A DNA stretch of 64,000 nucleotides from positions 148,334,385 to 148,398,384 of the forward strand of contig CM043958.1 in the NCBI GenBank assembly GCA_014529385.2, in the 5' to 3' direction. Positions 1 through 8,677 of the stretch are shown in pieces; position 1 is the stretch's first letter; each line of letters begins with the position of its first letter. The stretch is from Adiantum capillus-veneris (Eukaryota > Streptophyta > Polypodiopsida > Polypodiales > Pteridaceae). The position numbers were made by a program, and so were the translations under genes. Under the pieces are notes generated by a model, which saw nothing but the letters and a program-made list of their open reading frames with translations, did not search any database and was not told the origin of the DNA.

Positions 1-736
1 GTAGCTCCTTTGTCACTTCCATCCTTTGACATCAAGGATTGGTCCCTGCCTGCTTCGCAAACTAGTGAAAGCTTCAGGAATAAGTTGTTTCAGGATATAC
101 AAAAGTCCCTCAAGTATTCAATTGCCACAAAAATAGTGCGCCTCTTGAAGTGTTTGTAGATTTTTTCTTTGATGAGCAAATAAGAACTACCGCAACAATG
201 TTCATTTGCAAGTCTGAGAGCTGTTTGGACTTTTTAGATGTTAACTGGGATAGGAAACAATCACAGAACAAAATCTGTATTTTGCAAAAGAAGTCCATAA
301 TTTGCAAGTTCATTATAAGCTTTCAAAATTTCTTAGTATCGTTTTACTATATTAGATATCATCTTCTTAGTGGGCAGCTTATTCCACTCGACCAAGATAC
401 AGAGAACGGCCTCGAGAACAAACCTTTATCAATGAAGCTCTAATTTCAAGACAGCCTACTTATTGTGATGGAGACAATGTCAAGCAAAACTCTTGCACAA
501 CTCAGGATAGATCTTACATGTGAAGAACTTCCACTTTTGCCGGAATCGTATGCATTCAGTCTCAACAATAGAAAGGTGCTTACTAAATTGATAAATTTTG
601 ATTATCTTTAATACACTATGACAAAATCTAACTTTTTCTTCTTTTTAGATTCCAAGGCGCAAGGAGAAAACAACATTGTGCAAGAAGTCACTAACAAATA
701 CACTTCACTTAATTGCTTCCACCGGAAGCTAGGTCA
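1..736 (+). CDS. Possible 3' end of an unknown spliced gene entering from the left
   Basis: The window opens inside a frame that stays open from base 1 to the TAG at 160-162 (begins VAPLSLPSFDIKDW). A second open stretch around 390-500 reads QTFINEALISRQPTYCDG. A third, near 471-573, ends ELPLLPESYAFSLNNRK just before a GT (GTGCTTACT). A following AG at about 650 opens a frame starting IPRRKEKTTLCKKSL, which stops at about 736. The second and third stretches overlap in different frames, so either a frameshift has occurred or only one is real. I recognise no domain. This could be the decayed C-terminal part of a plus-strand gene whose start lies outside the window. No promoter or terminator is visible. 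Confidence 0.25.
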
Positions 737-927
737 CATACCTTGTGCACGCAAAGAGCTTTGGTGCCATGCAAACCATGATGTACTCTTCACAATGACT
801 AATGCAAAGACATTTTTTGGTGGTCAAACAATGTTTCAAAAATGTACATTTTCAATGTTTCAAAACTTTACATATTGTGTTGTTTCTGTCAAGATTTATA
901 CAAGTAACTTGCTCCCTTTCCCTGCTA

Positions 928-2049
928 CTATCCTCTCCCCTGGTTTGTGCCACTCGTCCCCTGCCCTCTGCTCTGGTTGCTGCTACCTCTGCCTCTGGGG
1001 ACGCTGGTCTGGGGCATCCTTTCGCGTTGCTCGAAATCATGGGCCTCTTCCATGGCTTCCCATGCTTCTTGCCCTTGTGAAGCTCCCCGTTGTTCTTGGT
1101 CTTGCCGTCGACCTGTAGCCCATTCCTCTACTTCTACGGCGTCCACATAATATTGGTTTATTGCTTCTTGCATATTTCGAACTTCTTCTTGAGTCTGATT
1201 GTGGCGTTGCGTCATTTCATTAATGCGAGCCTCTTCGAACTCCTCAACTCTCGCCGCTTCCTCTCTCGTGCGTCTGTTTATCGAGATTATAATATGCTAG
1301 ATGGCCATTACAGAAAAATGTCGCACATTGTTGGGGGTGTAGTTATGTAATCGAAGTTCCTGTAGAAGCATGATACAGACATTTGTTGCTTCATACATAC
1401 GTTGCATCAAACAATAAAACAGCAGATTACTTACGTTCGGTATATCCATAATTTGACTGATGGAGCAACATGGCATTCAAATAGGTTCGTCAGCCCACAG
1501 CTATAGTCATCAGTCTGCATGGGCACGGTTACCCATTCGTGTCGGACTACGTTTCCTAGATCATGTTCTAACAAAAGATGCTCTACACAGCATACAAGTT
1601 TTTTTGCGGCACTACATACATAACCACTTGAGTCAGCAACACATTACAAAGAGACACTGCTTTCCAAATGTACCCAAATGGACCTTACGTTTTCACAGGA
1701 CTGTTAAATGCCCTGCTTTGCCCAGAGTTTGCATAGTAAACAATCTTAGCTTCCATGTCAAATAACATTAGACTCCAATGATCACTACAGAGACACCATC
1801 AAAGATGAGGAGAGATTCTCAATGCAAGATGTTTTTTACAAGGCAAGAAAATACTTACGATTGATTGTACGCAGTGACCAGAAAGCGCGCTAGATCAAAG
1901 TTGACTTTGCTAAACAAGTTCATCAGACTCAAAAAGGAAACTAAGTTGTTCTGTAGATAAGGTGATATCAACGAATTTATTACGTATACTTTCTCTTGAA
2001 CCTCAGGGGGCAGAAGAGAGACAATGTGGCTAACATGAACAAATGGCAT
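928..2049 (-). pseudogene. Ulp1/C48-type cysteine peptidase, decayed, with Q/E- and RG-rich tail
   Basis: Read on the minus strand. A first exon (about 2049-1859) contains INSLISPYLQNNLV and NFDLARFLVTAYNQS and ends at a clean GTAAGTAT donor. The next exon starts at 1784 after CTGTAG and gives SDHWSLMLFDMEAKIVYYA, matching the His box (HWxL, then Asp) of Ulp1/SENP peptidases. About 200 bases on, in another frame, VPMQTDDYSCGLTNLF matches the Gln and Cys-Gly box of the same family. The exon ends at 1435 with donor GTAAGTAATC. A further exon (about 1368-928) encodes a helical tail with EEARINEM and EEVRNMQEAINQYY, then an RG/Q-rich end. A stop and a frameshift between the His and Cys boxes and a TAG in the tail exon mark it as broken. 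In plants such peptidases either remove SUMO or are carried by MULE and CACTA transposons. It may belong to the same unit as the H3-like gene upstream. Confidence 0.6.
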
Positions 2050-2094
2050 AGATTAGACTTGAACACCAAGTGAGTTAATACCGAGTGAGTGGGG

Positions 2095-2410
2095 CGGCTA
2101 TCGAATTCCATCCGCCACTAACTCGCTTGCTATTGACCCATGTCTTAACGGAAATGAGCCATTATAAAGAAGAACTTGACGATTGCCGCAAAGACATGGG
2201 TCAATACCGAGCGAGTCAGTGGCGGATTCCAATTCCATAAGCCACTGACTCGCTTCGTATTGACCCATGTCTTTAAGGTAGTGATCCATTATAAAGAAAA
2301 ACTTGGCGATTGCCGCAAAGACATGGGTCAATACCGAGCGAGTAGTACAACTATCCAATTTCATAAGCCACTGTCTTGCTTGGTATTGACCCATGTCTCG
2401 GTAGAGACCC
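2095..2410. repeat. Hairpin repeat array 1 (two full units plus edges, 127-bp spacing)
   Basis: Units begin GACATGGGTCAATACCGAG at 2193 and 2320. Each runs through ACCGAGCGAGT, then a loop, then the reverse complement ending TATTGACCCATGTC. The arms pair over about 30 bases. Units are joined by a spacer containing ATTATAAAGAA and GGCGATTGCCGCAAA. The central word ACCGAGCGAGT is shared, with small changes, by the three other arrays in this window. Confidence 0.85.
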
Positions 2411-2507
2411 ATTTAATGAGCATGATAATTAAAGAGCATGAGAATTACCACAAAGCAACATTGACGACCTCATTCGTTGCGAGCAAGTTGGTGAAACTGC
2501 GCATGCA

Positions 2508-3497
2508 TCAGAACTCTAGATTATCAAGGTTGAAAATGCAGGCCTCCTCTGACCTTGCAGGCAGCTGTATCTGCTCATGTAGAGGCGTTGAGCTCAACAA
2601 AGTTCTCAACTCCTCTTCATTCTCTTTGTTGATTTACTCTAAAATAATTGACTCATCCAATACGTTGGATGGCCCTTGCAATGTAGAGCCTTGCCCTTGC
2701 CTTTCTTGAGTTGGCTCCCTGGTTGCCTCAGGCTCCTCCCTAACAACCTCCCTAAAAGCCTCAGGCTCTGGATCATTTTCCTTCAATATTGGTTGCTCCA
2801 TAGATGCCTTAGGCTCCACCCTGACCTGCTCTTGTCCCTCATCATCCTTTACTGGCTGCAGATCCTCCATGACTTACTCATTTTGGTGTCTAGCTGGCTC
2901 CTTGATAACTGTATCTGTTTCTTCCATGACTGCCTCGGGGTCCACTCTGGCTTGCTCATGCCCCTCTGTGGCTATCTCAGCCTGCCCATCTGTGTCATTT
3001 CTCTCGACCCATGATCGGGTCCTTCTGTTGTTTGTTTCAGCCCTAGATGGCTCTGTCTGTCTTGCACGAGGATGGAGAGGGGGGATGTTGAGAATATCCA
3101 TGGTTCTACTATCCCGAATAGGCACTGGCTGAAGCAGCCCATCATAGCGGAAACGCAGCCTACAAAGAGTATCAAAATCCCGTGGCATGATAGTGACGCG
3201 GTGTGCATGGGCAGCCAGGATATATCCATCGCTAAAGAATTCCATGAGGTAGTCTTCAGCAATTTCTTGAAGGCAGAGTAGTGCACTGCTGGCCCATTGC
3301 ATGCCAACTCTCCACTGCTCGTAAATCTCCTGCACTACTCGCTGGAAAGGGAGACGTGGAATAGCAGGTTGAACGTGTTGTTCTATCCTGCACAGCTCTT
3401 GCAGTACACCTCTGTGCGCTTCATATCAGCGTCTTCTTGCTTGAGAATTCAAAGATTCACCTGTTGTCCTCCTAGCGTAGGCCTTTACACGAGGCAT
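2508..3497 (-). pseudogene. Histone-H3-fold protein with long acidic C-terminal extension; three in-frame stops
   Basis: One frame of exactly 330 codons runs from ATG at 3497 to TGA at 2508. Residues 1-23 are a basic tail (MPRVKAYARRTTGESLNSQA). Residues 25-45 resemble the H3 alpha-N region. The histone fold occupies about 46-120: RLPFQRVVQEI, SSALLCLQEIAEDYL, HAHRVTIMPRDF. The Phe of PFQR and the Met of IMPRD are 53 residues apart, as in canonical H3. The two-residue loop-1 insertion typical of plant CenH3 is absent. From about 130 to the end is a Glu/Pro-rich extension with repeated EQARVDPEAVMEE-type segments that ordinary H3 lacks. Stops interrupt it at 3428-3426 (TGA), 2876-2874 (TAA) and 2636-2634 (TAA). 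It could be a decayed gene or a copy inside a mobile element. A hairpin array lies on each side. H3-fold assignment is firm; function is unknown. Confidence 0.8.
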
Positions 3498-3559
3498 CTC
3501 TACAAATAGCATAACACCAAAAGACAATTTATTTGTCAGCACAAGGGACTTCATATTTC

Positions 3560-4085
3560 AGAAAAGGTCAGTACCAAGCGAATAGGTGCATAGGAAAGAG
3601 TTGCCTTGCCTCAATAGTGACCTCAAAAAATAGTAATAGCAGGCATGACTTATATTTTCTGAGGTCACTATACCGAGCGAATAGGTGCATAGGAAAGAGT
3701 TTGCCTTGCCTTATTCGCTTGGTAGTGACCTCAGAAAACAGTAATAATAGACATGACTTATATTTTTTGAGGTCACTACCGAGCGAATAGGTGCATAGGA
3801 AAGAGTTTTCCTTGCCTTATTTGCTCGGTAGTGACCTCAGAAAATAGTAATAGCAGACATGCCTTATATTTTCTGAGGTCACTACCGAGCGAATAGGTGC
3901 ATAGGAAAGAGTTTGCCTTGCCTTATTCGCTCGGTAGTGACCTCAGAAAATAGTAATAGCAGACATCACTTACATTTTCTGAGGTCACTACCAAGCGAAC
4001 AGGTTTGCATCCCCTGCAACAAAATACCTTATTCGCTGGGTAGTGACCTCAGAAAAGTGTACAAGCAAGCGAACAGGTTTGCATC
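3560..4085. repeat. Hairpin repeat array 2 (five units, 106-108 bp spacing)
   Basis: Units start near 3565, 3661, 3769, 3875 and 3981. In the central units the arm GTCACTACCGAGCGAATA pairs perfectly with TATTCGCTCGGTAGTGAC across a loop of about 25 bases. The spacer between units is itself an inverted repeat (CAGAAAATA ... TATTTTCTG), so the whole array is alternating palindromes. It lies just upstream of the start of the H3-like gene (minus strand), where a promoter would be. Confidence 0.9.
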
Positions 4086-4438
4086 CGCTGCAACAAAATA
4101 CCAATGTGAAGGAGATGTTTAAATCCATGCGGTCCTAAATGTCATGTCGTTCCCTCCCATCACCTCCCCTAATATCGGGGGGATGGTACCATTGATTCTC
4201 TCTCCCACGTTCACCTCTCATGAAACAGCATGGTGGTACGACCCCTCACAAACCACTCACTCATAAGCCAGAACCCAGGCTCTGCTTTTAGGCATGTCTG
4301 AAAGTCTATTTAAGCAGCAGTTGTTTCAGAACCTCCCTCAGGGTTTCGCAGAACAACTACAAGAATCTTAGGATAGTGGTGATGCCTTTCCAAGGTAAAC
4401 TCCCGTAGCGCCAGTAGCACCGCATCCGGGCCCTCCTC

Positions 4439-4862
4439 ATGAGGTCCCCCCTTGGCCCTCCCCCAATGTTACCCTTAATGTTCTCGACTGACACAGCCCG
4501 GAAGTGGCTGCTGTCAACACGGAAGTCATTTCTCAAGGTAAGTCGCTGGTAATTCTTTGCTTTCTGCTCCAAATTTCCAATCTCCTAGTTTGAAGATCTT
4601 ATTTTCTAAATACTCTCTACAGGATGCTAGCCTGAAGCTGCAGCAAATGCTGATCGCCAGGCAGAGGGTCTCAATCCTTAAAGACTCTTTGGAAGCAAGA
4701 AGGCCTGAAGACATGCAGCGATTGCTCGCCGAGAATGGCTCTATGGAGGCTATCATTAATTGGCTTCAGGAAATGAAGGATGAAGTGCTTGAGCTAGCTA
4801 GTAAATATGAGGAAGCCATTAACTATGCCAACAGGCTTCAGGAAGAGATAGTCTGGCTGTGA
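4439..4862 (+). CDS. Small two-exon hypothetical gene, coiled-coil C-terminus
   Basis: Exon 1 runs from ATG at 4439 to AAG at 4537, followed by a GTAAGT donor. The intron is 85 bases, and exon 2 starts after CTACAG at 4623 and stops with TGA at 4862. The joined phase is 0 and gives a 112-residue protein. The start was chosen because a TAG lies upstream in the same frame. Exon 1 is basic (TARKWLLSTRKSFLK). Exon 2 is strongly helical and acidic (SMEAIINWLQEMKDEVLELA, YEEAINYANRLQEEIVWL), suggesting a coiled coil. I recognise no family. The proper splice sites and clean frame speak for a gene; the short length speaks against. A polyadenylation-type A-rich stretch follows near 5010. Confidence 0.35.
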
Positions 4863-5045
4863 AGGAAAAGGACTACATGGTTATTGCAAACCCTAAGCCC
4901 CCAGAAATTATTAGGCCACTCTTTGTAAAGTCTGAAGTGTTTTCTAACTCAAAACCCGGTGTTCAGTTGTAATTTTGTTTCTTTCTTATAAAATCAAAAC
5001 GCGTATTTGGCAAAAAAAAACCCTAAATCCGCAACAAACAGGGTT

Positions 5046-5262
5046 TACCTTCCCCTTATTTGCTTAGTATTGACCTCTGTACTAGCAGACATCACTTAAC
5101 TTTTCTTTTGGTCTCAGTACCAAGCGAATAGGGCTCTTCAGACTAAGTGACCTTACCTTATTCGCTTGGTACTGACCAAGGACGATGGTCAGTACCAAGC
5201 GAACAGGTGCAGCAAACAGGGTTTACCTTCCCTTATTCGCCTGGTACTGACTACACAAAATA
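5046..5262. repeat. Hairpin repeat array 3 (degenerate, about two units)
   Basis: TCAGTACCAAGCGAATAGG and its reverse complement (TTCGCTTGGTACTGA) alternate at about 5115, 5160, 5190 and 5240. The right-hand pair has a very short junction (ACTGACCAAGGACGATGGTCAGT). The core ACCAAGCGAATAGG is the one seen in arrays 1, 2 and 4. Confidence 0.8.
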
Positions 5263-5639
5263 CAAGTGCACAGAAGGGTAGTAAGTAGCATACCTCTTCA
5301 CTGTGTGTAGAGTTCCACGTCACTGAAGCGCTGCAGAACAAGAGTAAGAGAAGGAGGATGTGCGAGAGTAAGAGGTGATGGAGTTTGCTTACCACGTAGC
5401 ATCGATGGGGTTAAAGTTAATTAGAATGATGCGCAGTAGAGGACACGAAAAGAGACAGAATAGTTTAAACTTGAGATGTTTGGCGGGGGTAATGCCTCAA
5501 CTTAGAATGCTTACCTCGGGGAGGGCGAAAACTTCACTTATGCACAAGATTGTGGTTGGTAAATCATACTGCTGGGAATCTAAGACCATTTAATACTGGT
5601 TGTCCTTGAGAGCGTAACCCACGTGCCTTTTTGAGTGAC

Positions 5640-6025
5640 TGTTTAGGGTCAGACAGACGCCAATCACCCTTGCGGCCGCCATTTCCATCTCCATCTCCAA
5701 GTGGAACAAATAGATTACAGCTGCCTTTGCCTTTTCTGCGCTCTTCCCCTTGGCCAGCTCTCATGATCCTGCATTTAGAGTCAGACACCGATCGCCCTTG
5801 CATTCGCCATCTCCATCTCTAAGTAGAACAAACAGATCGCCATCGCCTTTGCATTTTTTGCGCTCTTCCCCTTGGCCACTTCTCGTGATCCTAGGTTGAG
5901 AGTCAGACGTCGATCGCCCTTGTAGTCACCATCTCCATGTCCAAGTAGAACAAACAGATCGCCGTTGCCTTTGCATTTTCTACGCTCTTCCGCTTGGCCA
6001 CCTCTCATGATCCTGCGTTGAGCGG
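5640..6025. repeat. Three tandem units of about 122-132 bp, coding-like on the minus strand
   Basis: Units begin GTCAGAC at about 5649, 5780 and 5903 and contain CGCCATCTCCATCTC, AGAACAAACAGATCGCC and GCGCTCTTCCCCTTGGCCA. Read on the minus strand they give repeats with GQGEERRKGKG and GDGDGNGG. The two reading frames shift between units, so a coding role is uncertain. The stretch 5265-5640 holds no recognisable gene. A Gly/Glu-rich minus-strand frame follows at 6229-6005. Confidence 0.7.
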
Positions 6026-6357
6026 CCTCCACTGGGTCAAGTCATTTGCTACCGCATCGCCATTGCCATCTCCCCCCTCTGGTTCTTTCTTTTGGTGGCC
6101 TGCGACATCACCATCCAACTCGGCGCCATTGGATATTGCAGAGACAGGTTCTTTCTCCTTGCCTCTCCCCTTCCTATGTGCTATTAACTGCATGCGCACC
6201 GAAGCCACTGCATTAGGGTAAAATCGCATGCATGGTTGGAATAATTACTCCTTATGTGACCGTGCCTGAGTTTGGGCATAGTGAGTGAGTAGGCCTATAA
6301 ATCTATGACTGATAACATTAAATGATCTGTTCTTATCCACCTGTTCCGAATGCTTGG

Positions 6358-6840
6358 GTCACAGGATAGAACCAAGCGAATAGGGCCCTTCGAAGATTCT
6401 TGGGGCCACTACTCGCTTGGTTCTGACTCAACTAACCTCACCTCTTATGACATTAGCGCACGGGACAGAACCAAGCAAATAGGGCCCTTTGGTGATTCTT
6501 GGGGCCCCTACTCGCTTGGTTCTTACTCAACTAACGTCACCTCTTATGACATTAGCGCACGGGACAGAACCAAGCGAATAGGGCCCTTCGGTGATTCTTG
6601 GGGCCCCTACTCTCTTGGTTCTGACTCATGGTTCTGACTCAACTAAGGTCACCTCTTATGACATTAGCGCACGGGACAGAAACAAGCGAATAGGGCCCTT
6701 CGGAGATTCTTGGGTCCCCTACTCGCTTGGTTCTGAGTCAACTAATGTCACCTCTTATGACATTAGCGCACGGGATAGAACCAAGCAAAAAGAGACATTG
6801 AGGGGCACTCGAGGCTCAATATTTGCTTGGTTATGACAGC
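6358..6840. repeat. Hairpin repeat array 4 (five units, 99-bp period)
   Basis: Units carry AGAACCAAGCGAATAGGGCCC, a short loop with GATTCTTGG, then GGGCCCCTACTCGCTTGGTTCT, and a spacer ending ATGACATTAGCGCACGGGA. The spacer word CGGGA recurs at 6461, 6560, 6672 and 6771, giving steps of 99, 112 and 99 bases. The longer step is caused by a 13-base local duplication of GACTCATGGTTCT type. The array ends just at the start of the plus-strand gene that follows. Confidence 0.9.
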
Positions 6841-8626
6841 AAATAGTTTTGGCTTGCTTTTTCTTTCAGTCATGGGGATCATAGTCTTGGAGATAGACGT
6901 GAGCGAGGATACATGTGAAGAAAAACTATTCACGTTCTTATATAACGCCCGTGCTCATCACCGTGCACTAGAACTATCAGGAATGTTCAATGCAGATTTT
7001 TCTATACAGAGGATTATACATTGCTCATTTGAGTACCTACAAACCCATTTGCAACAGTATGAGGCAGTCACTTGTGACAATTCCATGACAGTTGATGGCA
7101 TGAGATATGTGCACCTAGCCGACCTTGACCCTGACAAGAGTGCTTCAAGGAGACTGAATCGCTCTCTAGGAAAGTGTCCCTCCAATGCACTGCTTGTACA
7201 AGACAGGTGTATGAAGCACTCCAAAAAGTGTCGCTTAGTGGAATTATATCATGGGTTTGTCTATTACTTATACTTGTAGACGGATGGTGAGTCAGAGACA
7301 TCGCAGTCAACTTTCGGTAGTTGTCCATTGGGGCCGGAGGAAGAGGTAGAGGATGTGGAGGTGCAGTTCGACCCAGAAGAAGAGCGGGCACTAAAGGAAA
7401 CATTTGATGCGGGCTTAACTCTTGTTTCTCTTGCGGATGCAACAATAGGGTGCAAGCAAGAAAGTCCAAGTAAGGAAGTGACTTTGCCTCTAAATTGTGC
7501 TCCTAGATTTGCTATGGCGGGCGACACCCACTATGTTTTGCTCACAGATATCATGCATGAGCTCAATATACGGGAGGACTACTGCCTAGCGGTAATTGCG
7601 AATTTTTGTGGGGCAGACATGGGGTTTGTGGACGATAATGGAGTGGACCAACATCTTATTGCTGACACAGTTGTCCACGACTCATAGGTCACTTCAGGGT
7701 GGAAACTGATCAAAGATATGTTCAGTGAAGCGAAGTCCGGAGAGGCCAATTTGCCAACAGATGAGTAGTTTGAATCAACAACAAAACAACTCGGCTTGGA
7801 AAACATGGGTAGGCACGTGGCACCCAAAGATCAGGTAATGAATAGTCAGTCTATTCACTTGTGGGGGAGGTCGATGCTGGAAATGGATGAGAATCAGATG
7901 GTAACTTTTGTCGTGCATTCAGATGGTATCAGAGATGGCCTAGTGATAAAATATGATGATCAATTTTTTTTGCTGCCAGGTGCTAGTGTATGACGATAGT
8001 TTTCTTAGAAGAGCGGGAGGATCGCGGCAAGGGCTTGTCACTGGAGTCCAAGGCAAGGATGCGGCTTTGTCTCACTACATCAGGCGTTTAAACCACAAAA
8101 AGGTTTGTAGAAACAATTCAAGTAGTTGGCAATTGTACTCATCTCACTTACGGCCCATAAATTCATTGCAATTTTTATGTAGATAATAATATACCACAAG
8201 GAATACTCCGATGACAATGCAAAGTTCCCACTGTTTGCAATGAAACTTATTACAAGATTGTGTGGTGGACACCCCCTCCCACTAAACGCAGAAAGACTAA
8301 TTCTGATTGAGAAACAATTTGCTCTACGTGTATTTGGCATTGGGTATGGGTGCCAAGCACTCAGAGCCCCCTATTTCATGCCCTACACAGCTCAGGCTCT
8401 GGCTGTAGGGGTTGAAGACCCGGATAGCTTAGATCCATACAGCAAGCGGCTGTTTCTAAGGGAAAGAAGACATCTGATGCCGGTGGGGATGCTTCCATCA
8501 ACAGAGGAACGAGCTCGTCTACAGAGCTTGCACATCGAAGAGATACAAAGTGAGGAAGAAGGAGGTGCATCGAAGAGGATAAAAACGACGGGCTCAGGTC
8601 CATCTTCTCCCGCTCCTAACTCGTGA
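6827..8626 (+). pseudogene. Unknown multi-exon gene, two in-frame TAG stops
   Basis: Four coding blocks are visible. Block 1 (6827 to about 7206) contains CDNSMTVDGMRYVHLADLD. Block 2 (7280-7834) follows TTGTAG and ends before GTAATG, and its 185 codons include EEEVEDVEVQFDPEEERALK, NIREDYCLAVIANFCGADMG and two TAG codons (7685-7687 and 7766-7768). Block 3 (7980-8102) follows TGCCAG and gives VLVYDDSFLRRAGGSRQGL. Block 4 (8183-8626) follows TATGTAG, contains RVFGIGYGCQALRAPYFMPY and ends in an acidic, Lys/Arg-containing tail (EEGGASKRIKTT) that could serve as a nuclear signal. Blocks 2-4 join in phase 0; the block 1 junction could not be placed in phase. I recognise no known domain. The signs are of a real gene that has decayed, or a mobile-element accessory gene. 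Confidence 0.55.
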
Positions 8627-8677
8627 CCGTTTCCACCTCGCATGGCGCTCCCCCGCATTTGAAGCTCCCCAAGCCAT

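Noticed and set aside
2095-6840. Regularly spaced repeats as a CRISPR array
   Set aside because: Eukaryotic, spliced context; units are full palindromes with similar spacers and there are no cas genes.
2634-7768. In-frame stops one C-to-T step from Gln or Arg as a sign of RNA editing or recoding
   Set aside because: All three stop codons are one C-to-T step from CAA, CAG or CGA, so the pattern carries no evidence. Ordinary decay explains it.
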